Below, one piece after another: positions 18,120 through 26,802 of a stretch of DNA of 64,000 nucleotides (positions are counted from its first letter, which is position 1; each line of letters starts with the position of its first letter). A program made the position numbers and the translations under genes. The stretch is from Sinorhizobium meliloti 4H41. GTDB lineage: Bacteria > Pseudomonadota > Alphaproteobacteria > Rhizobiales > Rhizobiaceae. The notes under the pieces were generated by a model. It worked only from the letters and a program-made list of their open reading frames with translations. It was not told the DNA's origin and made no database searches. The stretch covers positions 62,001 to 126,000 of the forward strand of contig NZ_AQWP01000009.1 of the NCBI RefSeq assembly GCF_000375585.1. Direction: 5' to 3'.

Positions 18120-18349
18120 GACGCTTTACCCACTCCGAACGCAACTCGCTGTAGAAGGATTAAAGCGCATTAGAGTTACCGCCCGGTTAAAGACGGCACC
18201 ACTTTGGCGAAATGCTAACCATAGCCGCGCCGAAGCGGGCGTTTTCCGGTCATACGTGCGCTGCGGAACCCGGATACGGATCGCCAGAGCACCTCCAGGA
18301 AAAGTGTGTAACGGCTTCCGTGCGGAAGTGCGCAATTCCAAAAGTGGCA
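18120..18349. other. Spacer upstream of the NlpD-like gene, with a repeat copy
   Basis: Contains the ribosome-site region of the 18119 start and the short interspersed repeat at 18288. No further gene. Confidence 0.4.
18288..18342. repeat. Short rhizobial interspersed repeat, copy 2
   Basis: GAGCACCTCCAGGAAAAGTG, then TGTAACGGCTTCCGTGCGGAAG and GTGCGCAATTCC. Same order of words as at 4540 and 42914, with the inverted TTCCG/CGGAA pair kept. Confidence 0.6.
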
Positions 18350-18386
18350 GGGTGTTTCACTGTTTCAGCGAAACAGTGAAACACCC
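18350..18386. repeat. 17-bp perfect inverted repeat at a stop codon
   Basis: GGGTGTTTCACTGTTTC (18350-18366) and its exact complement (18370-18386) with loop AGC. The outer base overlaps the stop codon of the gene at 18386. It could form a very stable hairpin at the 3' end of that mRNA, but no T-run follows in either direction. Confidence 0.85.
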
Positions 18387-19039
18387 TATAGCAGCTCGGA
18401 ATAAAGCCGTTCGATTTCCGTCATCGGTCTCGGCTCGGGCGCATTTACCTCATAGCTGATATTGGACGCATCCCAGGCGAAAAAGGCGCGCTCTGCCGGC
18501 GACATCGTGGTCGAGGCCGGCGAAGGGGCAATCTTGTCTTCTTCGAGAAACACGCTGACCAGGTTCTCGAATTTGGCATCTATGTCGAGACCGCTGTCTG
18601 CATCATAGTCGAGCGAACGCAGGCCCGCGACCGCCGCTTCGCGCGTCCCGAAATAGCGCAGGCTGTTCTGATCCTCCGGGCGAAGGCCGTCATAATAGTC
18701 GATGAAGGCCCGGTAGTATGCCCTGTAGTCACCGGTTTCTGCGAGCTTGCCGAACGCCTGGTACTCGCGTGCCGCAAGTTGCGGCGAAAGACGATTGTTC
18801 CACTCATCCTTCGTAAGCGGCGGCAACTTCTCAGGCGTTCTTTTTGCCCGGCCGAGATAGAGCAACGCGTCGGCGGACAGCGAAATGCGCGGTGTCGGGT
18901 CGACGAAGCCCGCAGGCGCAACCAGCGCCCCGCTCTCGCCCTTGTCTGCGGCACCGGCCTGGTCGGCCGAACGCCCGGCGAGATTTCCCAAGCCATCACC
19001 GGACGCAGCGGCAGCGTTCAACCTGTTCTCGATCTGCAT
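18386..19039 (-). CDS. Hypothetical protein, rhizobial
   Basis: A 217-residue soluble protein with no signal peptide or TM helix. The first 45 residues are Ala/Gly-rich and likely disordered. Then come SLSADALLYLGRAK and a helical region with paired aromatics (GDYRAYYRAFIDYYDGL), an acidic segment DYDADSGLDIDAKFENL, and a C-terminus FFAWDASNISYEVN...MTEIERLYSELL. The DYDADSGLDID segment resembles a calcium-loop-like acidic stretch, but one alone is not evidence. GGAGA precedes ATG 19039. Function unknown. Confidence 0.75.
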   Translation of the reverse strand: MQIENRLNAAAASGDGLGNLAGRSADQAGAADKGESGALVAPAGFVDPTPRISLSADALLYLGRAKRTPEKLPPLTKDEWNNRLSPQLAAREYQAFGKLAETGDYRAYYRAFIDYYDGLRPEDQNSLRYFGTREAAVAGLRSLDYDADSGLDIDAKFENLVSVFLEEDKIAPSPASTTMSPAERAFFAWDASNISYEVNAPEPRPMTEIERLYSELL

Positions 19040-19119
19040 ATGCCGTCTCCGTCTGTCGCATGACGACCGCGATGCGGAGCAAATGCGTACTCCGCGTCAT
19101 CTCATGCCGCCCCGGCCTG

Positions 19120-19143
19120 GATCACGATGATTTCAGGTCGGGT
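19120..19143. repeat. Short repeat GATCACGATG-TTCAGGTCGGG, copy 1
   Basis: GATCACGATGATTTCAGGTC at 19120, repeated with small changes at 19217. From memory, similar words are common in rhizobial intergenic DNA. Confidence 0.5.
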
Positions 19144-19174
19144 ACCTAAAGAGGGAAGCTTGCGCGGGGCTGGA

Positions 19175-19199
19175 GCGGGTTAAGATTGTATTAACCCGC
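19175..19199. terminator. Hairpin between pcm-like gene and hypothetical gene
   Basis: GCGGGTTAA (19175-19183) pairs with TTAACCCGC (19191-19199), loop GATTGTA. It lies about 80 bases past the pcm stop. There is no T-run, so termination is uncertain. Confidence 0.45.
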
Positions 19200-19216
19200 C
19201 TCCGGGAGGCGCACGA

Positions 19217-19262
19217 GATCACGATGCTTCAGGTCGGGTCGGCCTAAAACATGAACGTCATC
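19217..19262. repeat. Short repeat GATCACGATG-TTCAGGTCGGG, copy 2
   Basis: GATCACGATGCTTCAGGTCG, then GGTCGGCCTAAAACATGAAC and GTCATCGATTCC. It is the longer form of the copy at 19120. Confidence 0.5.
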
Positions 19263-19279
19263 GATTCCAAAAAAATAGA

Positions 19280-19933
19280 CTAAAGGAACGACGCTACCTG
19301 TGGGACGATCGGGAGGTAAGGCGCATCGAACAGGTCTTCCCGGTCGAAGCGGCTACCGGTGCGGTTGACGCGAACGATGCGGCAATGCGTTTCGCTCATC
19401 ATGATCGGTACCAACAGTGTGCCGCCGGAGACGAGATGATCGGAGAACGTCCGGGGAAGGCTGTTGAACGCGGCGGTAATGAGGATCCGGTCGAAGGTGC
19501 CCTCGCCCGGCACTCCTGCGCTGCCATCGGCCTGGCGGACGACGACGTTGCGCACGCCCGCCTTCTCGAGGTTTTTCTGCGCCGAGGCGACGAGTGTCTG
19601 GTACCGCTCGATCGTCAGTACGCGCTCGGCGATCCGCCCCATCACGGCGGCGGTAAAGCCGCTGCCGGTTCCGACCTCGAGTATACGCTGGCCCGGCTTG
19701 AGATTGAGACAATGCAGAAGCCGCACGGCCATGTCGCAGCCCTCCATGAACGAGCCGCAATCGAGCGGAATCAGCCGCTTGGAGTAGACTTCGTCCTGGT
19801 ATTGCGGCGGAGCGAAGAGCGTCCGCGGCGTCTGCTCCACAGCCTTCAGCAGCTCATGATTGACGATGCCGCCCGAGCGAAGCCGCAGCGCCATCGCTGC
19901 AAACCCCTCCTGCTGCGAAATTCGTCCGCTCAA
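19280..19933 (-). CDS. pcm: Protein-L-isoaspartate O-methyltransferase-like protein
   Basis: A 217-residue SAM-dependent methyltransferase of the Pcm/PIMT family. SAM motif I is LEVGTGSGF (residues 85-93); later motifs are [20 protein letters not shown] and [16 protein letters not shown]. The usual GQTIS active-site motif is replaced by CGSFMEGC (59-66), so repair activity is uncertain. The TTG start (19931-19933) overlaps the surE TGA as TTGA; ATG 19894 is the alternative. Placement after surE is the classic surE-pcm pair, supporting the name despite the changed motif. Confidence 0.85.
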   Translation of the reverse strand: MSGRISQQEGFAAMALRLRSGGIVNHELLKAVEQTPRTLFAPPQYQDEVYSKRLIPLDCGSFMEGCDMAVRLLHCLNLKPGQRILEVGTGSGFTAAVMGRIAERVLTIERYQTLVASAQKNLEKAGVRNVVVRQADGSAGVPGEGTFDRILITAAFNSLPRTFSDHLVSGGTLLVPIMMSETHCRIVRVNRTGSRFDREDLFDAPYLPIVPQVASFL

Positions 19934-20700
19934 GCGACACTTCCTTCCCGCAATGCCCGCGCGATGCGCTCCTGAGCGGCATGATCGGTCATGTCCAGTT
20001 TAAGCGGGGTTACCGAAATCCTGTTGTCTCGAAGAGCCCTGATGTCGGTGCCGGAACGGAAATCGCCGGCACGCTCGCCGAAACGGAGCCAGAAATAGGG
20101 AAAGCCGCGTCCGTCCGTGCGCTCGTCGATGCTGAGACCGAATTCGAGCTTGCCCTGCGACGTGACTTCAACGCCCGCAACGGCATCGACGGCGCAGTTC
20201 GGAAAGTTCAGGTTGATAAGCGTTCCGTCCGGCAGGTCGACTCCCATCAATGTGCGGATGAGCGCCGGTGCGTGCGTCTCTGCTACATCCCAGGGAGCGT
20301 CGCGGCCAACGGCATATTGAAAGGCCTGGCTGAGTGCGATCGAGCGAATGCCCTGCAGCGTTCCCTCGATGGCGCCGGCCACGGTTCCGGAATAGGTGAC
20401 ATCGTCGGCAAGATTTGCGCCGACATTGACGCCGGAAAGGACGAGGTCGGGCTTGCGATCAAGAATTTTCTTGACCGCCATGATGACACAATCGGTCGGG
20501 GTACCCCGGAGCGCAAAGCGCCGTTCGGAAACCGGGCGCAGACGCGGCGGCTCCGAAAGCGTCAGAGAATGGGCAAGCCCGCTCTGGTCCACTTCCGGCG
20601 CCACCACCCAAACGTCGTCCGATATCGTCCGGGCGATCCGTTCCAGCACGGAGAGGCCCTCGGCGTGAATGCCATCGTCATTCGTCAGCAGGATGCGCAT
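19930..20700 (-). CDS. surE: 5'/3'-nucleotidase SurE
   Basis: Survival protein E, a metal-dependent nucleotidase. Metal ligands are seen in [15 protein letters not shown] (D8, D9) and [26 protein letters not shown] and GRGFPYFWL match family blocks. 256 residues, ATG 20700. It lies between serS (27 bases) and pcm (4-base overlap) in the minus-strand block. Confidence 0.96.
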   Translation of the reverse strand: MRILLTNDDGIHAEGLSVLERIARTISDDVWVVAPEVDQSGLAHSLTLSEPPRLRPVSERRFALRGTPTDCVIMAVKKILDRKPDLVLSGVNVGANLADDVTYSGTVAGAIEGTLQGIRSIALSQAFQYAVGRDAPWDVAETHAPALIRTLMGVDLPDGTLINLNFPNCAVDAVAGVEVTSQGKLEFGLSIDERTDGRGFPYFWLRFGERAGDFRSGTDIRALRDNRISVTPLKLDMTDHAAQERIARALREGSVA

Positions 20701-20727
20701 TGCCGGTCTTCTTCCGCTTCATTCGTG

Positions 20728-22011
20728 CTAGGCCGATTTCTCGATCCGCCGCAGGCCGCCCATATAGGGCACAAGGACGTCCGGCACCGTGATCGAGCCG
20801 TCGTCATTCAGGTAGTTCTCGATGACGGCAATCAGCGCCCGGCCGAGCGCGACGCCGGATCCGTTGAGCGTGTGGACGAACTTCGTCCCCTTCTCTTCTT
20901 TGCCGCGGTAACGTGCGTTCATCCGGCGGGCCTGGAAATCGCCGCAGACGGAGCAGGAGGAAATTTCGCGATAGGCGTCCTGCCCCGGCAACCAGACCTC
21001 GAGATCATAGGTCTTGCGTGCGCCGAACCCCATATCGCCGGTGCAGAGCGTCATGACGCGGTAGTGCAGGCCGAGGCGCTTGAGCACCTCCTCGGCACAA
21101 GCGGTCATGCGCTCGTGCTCGTCGATCGAACTTTCGGCGTCGGTGATCGACACCAGTTCGACCTTGTTGAACTGATGCTGGCGCAACATGCCGCGGGTGT
21201 CACGACCGGCGGAACCGGCCTCGGAGCGGAAGCACGGGGTCAGCGCAGTGAAGCGCAACGGCAGTTTCTCACCGTCGAGAATCTGCTCCCGCACCATGTT
21301 CGTCAGTGGCACTTCCGCAGTCGGGATCAGCCAGCGCCCGTCGGTCGTGCGGAAGAGATCGTCGGAGAATTTCGGCAACTGGCCGGTGCCGTACATCGCA
21401 TCGTCGCGGACGAGCAAGGGCGGCTGAACCTCGATGTAACCATGCTCCCCGGTGTGCAGATCGAGCATGAACTGGCCGAGTGCCCGCTCGAGCCGGGCGA
21501 GCTGGCCCTTCAGGATGGTGAAGCGCGACCCGGCAATCCGGGCCGCTCCCTCGAAGTCCATCAGTCCCAGCGCTTCGCCGATCTCGAAATGCTCGAGAGG
21601 CTTGTGATTCCAGCCGGGCTTGGCGCCGACGACCCGCGTCACGACATTCGCGCTTTCGTCCGCGCCGACGGGCACGTCATCGAGCGGCGTATTGGGGATG
21701 CGAGACAGCGCGTCCGAGAGCTCGGTCTCGATCTGACGGCTTTCCTCTTCGGCCGCCGGCAACGCATTCTTGAGGTCGGCCACTTCGGCCTTGAGCCTGT
21801 CGGCCAGCTCGCTGTTCTTCTGGGCCATCGCCGCGCCGATCTCCTTCGACGCAGCATTGCGCCGCGACTGCATGTCCTGCAGGGACTGGAGGATTGCGCG
21901 GCGACGTTCGTCAAGTGCGATCAGGGACGCCGACAATGGCTCCGCACCCCGTTTCGCCAGGGCGTCGTCGAGCCTGTCTGCATTCTCACGGATCCATTTG
22001 ATATCGAGCAT
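20728..22011 (-). CDS. serS: Seryl-tRNA synthetase
   Basis: Class II synthetase. The N-terminal coiled-coil tRNA-binding arm spans about residues 30-100 ([12 protein letters not shown]...[10 protein letters not shown]). Motif 2 is [20 protein letters not shown] and motif 3 is [19 protein letters not shown]. 427 residues from ATG 22011, the start of homologues ([10 protein letters not shown]); the frame is open upstream to 22134 but without family similarity. Confidence 0.97.
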   Translation of the reverse strand: MLDIKWIRENADRLDDALAKRGAEPLSASLIALDERRRAILQSLQDMQSRRNAASKEIGAAMAQKNSELADRLKAEVADLKNALPAAEEESRQIETELSDALSRIPNTPLDDVPVGADESANVVTRVVGAKPGWNHKPLEHFEIGEALGLMDFEGAARIAGSRFTILKGQLARLERALGQFMLDLHTGEHGYIEVQPPLLVRDDAMYGTGQLPKFSDDLFRTTDGRWLIPTAEVPLTNMVREQILDGEKLPLRFTALTPCFRSEAGSAGRDTRGMLRQHQFNKVELVSITDAESSIDEHERMTACAEEVLKRLGLHYRVMTLCTGDMGFGARKTYDLEVWLPGQDAYREISSCSVCGDFQARRMNARYRGKEEKGTKFVHTLNGSGVALGRALIAVIENYLNDDGSITVPDVLVPYMGGLRRIEKSA

Positions 22012-22031
22012 AGTCGTTCCACGCGTTAGTT

Positions 22032-22072
22032 GCTGCAGGACGTCGGAGCCGCTTACGGCGAAATCCTGCAGC
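22032..22072. repeat. Inverted repeat upstream of serS
   Basis: GCTGCAGGA (22032-22040) and TCCTGCAGC (22064-22072), 23-base loop, in the leader between tatC and serS. Role unknown; it could be a terminator remnant for tatABC or a leader structure. Confidence 0.4.
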
Positions 22073-22145
22073 GATTCAGAATGCCACAGCGCCCCTTGCG
22101 CGTGCGAGGAGCGAGGGCGCCGTGAACGGCGCAAGACGTCCGCGG

Positions 22146-22988
22146 TCAGCCCTTGGCGGGGTCAGCCGTCTCGGACGAGCTTTCCTGCTCAGAGGCAGCC
22201 TCGCGCTCGAGGGCCTCGGCAGCCCTTCGCCTTTCGACGAGTCGCGCCGTGTAGATTGAAATTTCGTAGAGAAGGATGGCTGGCAGCGCAAGGCCGATCT
22301 GGGAAACCGGATCCGGCGGCGTCAGAACCGCTGCGACCACGAAGGCGATCACGATCGCGTATTTGCGCTTCTCGGCGAGGCCCTGGGCGGTGACGAAGCC
22401 GACACGCGCGAGGAGCGTCGTGATGACCGGCAACTGGAACACCAGACCGAAGGCGAAGACCAGGGACATGATGAGGCTGAGATACTCGGACACCTTCGGC
22501 AGGAGCTGGATCGCAACCTGCCCTTCGCCGCCGCCCTGTTCCATGGCGAGGAAGAACCACATGACCATCGGCGTGAAGAAGAAATAGACCAGCGCGCCGC
22601 CAAGCAGGAACAGGAGTGGCGAAGCGACCAGGAATGGCAGGAAGGCAGCGCGTTCGTTCTTGTAAAGGCCGGGTGCAACGAACCTGTACACCTGCGAGGC
22701 GATGACCGGAAATGCGATCACCAGCGCACCGAACATCGCAACTTTGATCTGCGTGAAGAAGAACTCCTGCGGCGCCGTGTAGATGAGCTCGACGTTGCGG
22801 TGGCTGAGCCCGGCCCAGCTCACGGCCCACTTGAACGGCAGAACAAGGAGGTTGAACAGCTGCTTGGCAAAATAGAAGCAGACGAGGAACGCCACGAAGA
22901 ATGCGCCCACCGCCCACATCAACCGCGTGCGCAGTTCGATCAGATGCTCGATAAGCGGCTGCGGCCGGTCCTCGATATCGCGGCTCAT
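22146..22988 (-). CDS. tatC: Sec-independent protein translocase TatC
   Basis: The receptor core of the twin-arginine system. The 280-residue protein has six TM helices. The N-terminal signature is [20 protein letters not shown] (conserved Glu), and [18 protein letters not shown] is in the first periplasmic loop. The ATG overlaps the tatB TGA by four bases. The acidic C-terminal tail after the last helix ([14 protein letters not shown]) is an extension seen in rhizobia. Confidence 0.97.
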   Translation of the reverse strand: MSRDIEDRPQPLIEHLIELRTRLMWAVGAFFVAFLVCFYFAKQLFNLLVLPFKWAVSWAGLSHRNVELIYTAPQEFFFTQIKVAMFGALVIAFPVIASQVYRFVAPGLYKNERAAFLPFLVASPLLFLLGGALVYFFFTPMVMWFFLAMEQGGGEGQVAIQLLPKVSEYLSLIMSLVFAFGLVFQLPVITTLLARVGFVTAQGLAEKRKYAIVIAFVVAAVLTPPDPVSQIGLALPAILLYEISIYTARLVERRRAAEALEREAASEQESSSETADPAKG

Positions 22989-23632
22989 GCGTCACCTTTC
23001 TTGCGCGAAGCCGCGCGCGTCTTCGACTTGCTCGCAGCCGGCGCTTCGCCCGGCGCCTTGCGCGCAGGCGACTTCCTCGGCGCCGTTTCGCCTGCGGCCT
23101 TCTTCGTGACGGAAGCGCCCGACTTCTTCGACTGCGCTCTGGACTTGGCGGCAGGTTCCGGTTCGCTCGCCTTCGGCGCGTCGGCGGCACGGTCCATCTG
23201 TCTCGATGCCGAGCTCACCGCTGCCGCCGCCACCTTATCCGTGGCTACTGCCGCCGTTTCGCCGGCGGCGTCGGTACTGACCGGTTCGACCAGCGGTTCG
23301 GGCGTCGTGGAGGCTGGCGGCCTATCGGGCGTGGTCGCCTTCTGCAGATCGGACTTGATCTCGTTACCGAGCTGCCGCAGCGGATTCATCGCATCCCGCA
23401 ATGCCGCGGTCGGATTGAGGCTTTGCGCATCGCTGATCGTCTTGCGCACGTCGTCAAGATCGGCTTCACGCAGCGCCTCGTCGAACTGCCGCCGAAAATC
23501 GGACGCCATGCCGCGCATCTTGGACGTCATCCGTCCAAACGCGCGCAGCATCGGCGGCAGGTCCTTCGGACCGACGACGATGATCAAGATGATTGCGATA
23601 ACAACAAGCTCGGTCCAGCCGATATCAAGCAT
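22985..23632 (-). CDS. tatB: Sec-independent protein translocase TatB
   Basis: The N-terminal helix MLDIGWTELVVIAIILIIVVGPKDLP has the conserved E8 and hinge GPKDLP, followed by an amphipathic helix (RMTSKMRGMASDFRRQFDE). The long C-terminal tail of about 120 residues is low-complexity (Ala/Pro/Lys), which explains its 215-residue length. Middle gene of tatABC. Confidence 0.95.
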   Translation of the reverse strand: MLDIGWTELVVIAIILIIVVGPKDLPPMLRAFGRMTSKMRGMASDFRRQFDEALREADLDDVRKTISDAQSLNPTAALRDAMNPLRQLGNEIKSDLQKATTPDRPPASTTPEPLVEPVSTDAAGETAAVATDKVAAAAVSSASRQMDRAADAPKASEPEPAAKSRAQSKKSGASVTKKAAGETAPRKSPARKAPGEAPAASKSKTRAASRKKGDA

Positions 23633-23704
23633 CCGACGCGCCCTAAAAACCCGTGATACGGGCTACCGGGTGCTGTCGCACCCAGCCCCGTCAGCCTCCG
23701 ACCG

Positions 23705-23911
23705 TCAGCGGACTTCGTCAGATTTGTGGTCGACGGTCTTGCCGTCGATCGATTTGTCGGCCGAAGCAACCTCGTCGTCGCCCATGCCCTTCTTGAAGTT
23801 CTTGATGCCCTTGGCAACGTCGCCCATCAACTCGGGGATCTTGCCGCGGCCGAACAGCAGCAGAACCACCGCCAGGACGATCAGCCAATGCCAGATACTA
23901 AAGGAACCCAT
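23705..23911 (-). CDS. tatA: Sec-independent protein translocase TatA
   Basis: 68 residues: [42 protein letters not shown], i.e. a short TM helix, the FGRGKIP hinge and an amphipathic helix, as in all TatA pore formers. The frame is open from 23962, but ATG 23911 has GGGAG upstream and matches family starts. 72 bases separate it from tatB. Confidence 0.96.
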   Translation of the reverse strand: MGSFSIWHWLIVLAVVLLLFGRGKIPELMGDVAKGIKNFKKGMGDDEVASADKSIDGKTVDHKSDEVR

Positions 23912-24005
23912 CCACTTACTCCCTCGAGACCCTAAACAGATTAGAGCCCAGCACGTTGTCATTTTTCAGGCGCACCCTCCGGGCACGCCATCCTCTTGGC
24001 GGACC

Positions 24006-25115
24006 CTAAGGTGTTGATGCGTCTTTTTCAAACACCAATATGTCGCGCTCGTTAACGGAAAGCGTGACGTCACGCAATCCTTGCGGCAGCAAATCGGCGC
24101 GGATGCGGGCGCGAACGGTACGTTCGGACTGCGGTACGGCGAGTTCCAGAAGCTCCACGACGCCCAGGAAGCGCCGGGATACGATGCGTGCCGGAATTTC
24201 TCCACCGGTCTCGTCGAGCCGGATGCCGGAAAGACGCACCGCTACGCTCAGTGGCTGCCCTTCCGTATATTGCCCTGTTGGCACAACCCCCAGCGGCGTT
24301 TCGACATGGCCGTCCCGCACGCGCGCATCGAAGACGTTAATTTCCGAGAAGAAGCCGGCAGTGAAGAGATCGCAGGGCTGGCGATAGAGCTCGTCCGCCG
24401 TGCCGACCTGCACCAGCCGGCCGTCTTTCAGCAGTGCGATCCGGTCCGCCATACGCATCGCCTCTTCGGCGTCGTGCGTTACGACGATGGCGGTCGCGCG
24501 CGTCTCGCGCAGTATGGCCAGCGTGTCGGCGCGGATGGAATCCTTCAGACGGGAATCGAGGCCGGAAAAAGGCTCGTCCATCAAAAGCACCGCCGGCCGC
24601 GGCGCAAGCGCACGCGCAAGCGCCACGCGCTGCTGCTCGCCGCCGGAGAGCACATGCGGATACCGCTCGGCATAATGCAGAAGGCCGACCCGCTCCAGCG
24701 CGGCATCGGCCTGCAGCAATGCCTTCTTCTTCGGCAATTCGGTCAAGCCGAAACAGACGTTCTCACGGATGGTCATATGCGGGAAAAGGGCAAAGTCCTG
24801 GAACATCAGGCCGACGCCGCGTTGCTCCGGCGGAATGAAGATGGAAGGGCCGGATATTTCCTGTCCATTCAGCAGCAGACGCCCGCCCGTCTGCTTCTCG
24901 ATGCCCGCGGCGATGCGCAACAGCGTTGTCTTGCCGGAGCCGGAAGGTCCGAGCAGGCAGAGCACTTCGCCGGCCTCGGCCTTGAGCGTAACACCCTTGA
25001 TCGTTTCCTTGGAATGATACCGATGGCTGATATTCTCGAATGCCAGGTTCGCTGCGAACGACACACCCGAGCGCCTCGTCATCGTGACGGCGCCGCTACG
25101 CGCATCTGAAACCAT
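24006..25115 (-). CDS. ABC transporter ATP-binding protein, FbpC/PotA-like
   Basis: A 369-residue importer ATPase. Walker A is GPSGSGKTT (56-64), the Q-loop is in MFQDFALFPHMTIREN, the signature LSGGEQQR (156-163) and Walker B VLLMDEPFSGLD (177-188) are present, and the H-loop is IVVTHDAEEA. A C-terminal TOBE-type domain of about 100 residues follows. The sequence is closest to ferric-iron/spermidine-type ATPases. No permease or binding protein lies nearby, so the partner must be elsewhere. It sits between scpB and tatA, neither related to transport of that kind. Confidence 0.85.
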   Translation of the reverse strand: MVSDARSGAVTMTRRSGVSFAANLAFENISHRYHSKETIKGVTLKAEAGEVLCLLGPSGSGKTTLLRIAAGIEKQTGGRLLLNGQEISGPSIFIPPEQRGVGLMFQDFALFPHMTIRENVCFGLTELPKKKALLQADAALERVGLLHYAERYPHVLSGGEQQRVALARALAPRPAVLLMDEPFSGLDSRLKDSIRADTLAILRETRATAIVVTHDAEEAMRMADRIALLKDGRLVQVGTADELYRQPCDLFTAGFFSEINVFDARVRDGHVETPLGVVPTGQYTEGQPLSVAVRLSGIRLDETGGEIPARIVSRRFLGVVELLELAVPQSERTVRARIRADLLPQGLRDVTLSVNERDILVFEKDASTP

Positions 25116-25178
25116 GCTTGCATTCCTCGACCCGAAGATCCGGCTCTAACCTAAAGCCGATATCCATACTCAGGATTT

Positions 25179-25898
25179 TTAATCGTCTTCTTCAGCCTTC
25201 GGTGTCAAGAGGCCCAGTTCTTCGAGGTCCATCTGCGTGATGGGATCCTCGTTTTCGGCAAACTCGTCGTCGCCGATCGGAACCGGAATGTTCAGATTGG
25301 AAGGGACACGCCCGGACAGCAGGCCGGCTCCCTTCAGCTCCTCGATGCCCGGAAGGTCGCGGATCTCTTCGAGGCCGAAATGATCGAGGAAGTCTCTCGT
25401 CGTGCCGAAGGTCACCGGACGTCCGGGTGTGCGTCTGCGACCGCGGAACCGCACCCATCCCGCCTCCATCAGCACGTCGAGGGTACCCTTCGAGGTCTGG
25501 ACCCCGCGGATATCCTCGATCTCTGCGCGCGTCACCGGCTGGTGATAGGCGATGATCGCCAGCACCTCCAGCGCCGCGCGCGACAGTTTGCGGACCTCCT
25601 GCTCCTCCGTATTGACGACGAAGGACAGATCCGCGGCAGTGCGGAAGGCCCAATGATCGGCGACCTGAACCAGGTTGACGCCGCTGCCGGCATATCGGCT
25701 CTTGAGCCGCGCCATAACGGTTGCGACGTCGACGCCGCGCGGCAGGCGGCCGGCAATATAGGTTTCTGAAACCGGTTGGGCGGAGGCAAATACAAGGGCC
25801 TCGGCGATCCGCTCGGCTTCCTGCTCGAGCCTCGGATCGAAAGAGAATTCTTCCTCGTAATCCTCGTCACCCGGCACGAATTTTTGGGCTTCAGCCAC
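25179..25898 (-). CDS. scpB: Segregation and condensation protein ScpB
   Basis: Partner of SMC and ScpA in chromosome organisation. The winged-helix signatures are EQEVRKLSRAALEVLAIIAY and PVTRAEIEDIRGVQTSKGTL. I place the start at GTG 25898 (MAEAQKFV), which has GGAGG six bases upstream and overlaps scpA by eight bases; the frame is open to 26042 but inside scpA. 239 residues with an acidic tail. Confidence 0.92.
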   Translation of the reverse strand: MAEAQKFVPGDEDYEEEFSFDPRLEQEAERIAEALVFASAQPVSETYIAGRLPRGVDVATVMARLKSRYAGSGVNLVQVADHWAFRTAADLSFVVNTEEQEVRKLSRAALEVLAIIAYHQPVTRAEIEDIRGVQTSKGTLDVLMEAGWVRFRGRRRTPGRPVTFGTTRDFLDHFGLEEIRDLPGIEELKGAGLLSGRVPSNLNIPVPIGDDEFAENEDPITQMDLEELGLLTPKAEEDD

Positions 25899-26757
25899 GT
25901 GCCGCCTCCATCTCCGCCAAGGTTGCCGCATCGATCGGATTTGGCCCGCGCCGCAGATAGATCGGCGTGAAAGCGCCCTCCTGACGAATTTCCAAACGCC
26001 CCTCGCGCACCATTTCGAGTGAGGCCGCAAAGGAGCTCGCAATCGCCGTCGCGCGCTCCTTCGGGCTCGTCATGTAGCGGATCAGGAAATGGTCGAGCGC
26101 GGTCCAGTGGTCAAGGCTGCCGACCATTCTCGCCAGGATCAAACGGGCATCGCCGAGCGACCAGACATGCCGCTTCTCGATCGTCACCTGGGTTATCGCC
26201 TGACGCTGCCTGAGCGTCGCATAGGCGGTCAGCAGGTCGTAGAGCGAGGCGTCATAATCGGACTTCCTCTCCGTGACGATGTGCTCGGGCGCGCCGCGCA
26301 CGAAGATGTCCCGGCCGAGGCGGTTCCTGTTCACGAGTTTCGTCGCGGCGTCGCGCATCGCCTCCAGACGTTTCAGCCGGAATGCAAGCGCCGAGGCCAT
26401 CTCCTCGCCCGACGGTCCTTCATCCTTTGCCGGCTGGGGGATGAGCAGGCGCGACTTGAGATAGGCAAGCCACGCCGCCATGACGAGATAGTCGGCGGCA
26501 AGCTCGATACGGATGGACCGTGCCCGCTCGACGAAGGCGATATATTGTTCCGCCAGCGCCAGCACCGAGATGCGGGAAAGATCGACGCGCTGGCTGCGCG
26601 CGAGGTGCAGCAAGAGGTCCAGCGGACCTTCGAAGCCGGCGATGTCGACGACGAGCTCGTCCTCGTGCAATCCGCGACGGGCAGACTCGTCCTGCCACAA
26701 AGGCTCCATCGGCGCCTTCGCGGAAGGCATTTCCTGCCTTTCGTCCGATTTGCTCAC
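25891..26757 (-). CDS. scpA: Segregation and condensation protein ScpA
   Basis: Kleisin subunit of the SMC complex. FEGPLDLLLHLARSQRVDL is the N-terminal kleisin block, followed by AADYLVMAAWLAYLKSRLLIP; the C-terminal winged helix has VREGRLEIRQEGAFTPIYLR. 288 residues with a GTG start at 26757. nagZ-scpA-scpB is a conserved order in Rhizobiales. Confidence 0.94.
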   Translation of the reverse strand: MSKSDERQEMPSAKAPMEPLWQDESARRGLHEDELVVDIAGFEGPLDLLLHLARSQRVDLSRISVLALAEQYIAFVERARSIRIELAADYLVMAAWLAYLKSRLLIPQPAKDEGPSGEEMASALAFRLKRLEAMRDAATKLVNRNRLGRDIFVRGAPEHIVTERKSDYDASLYDLLTAYATLRQRQAITQVTIEKRHVWSLGDARLILARMVGSLDHWTALDHFLIRYMTSPKERATAIASSFAASLEMVREGRLEIRQEGAFTPIYLRRGPNPIDAATLAEMEAARG

Positions 26758-26802
26758 GACCCTGCCCTTTCAGCAACGGACCCGCGCGCCAGGCTCGAGA
26801 GC

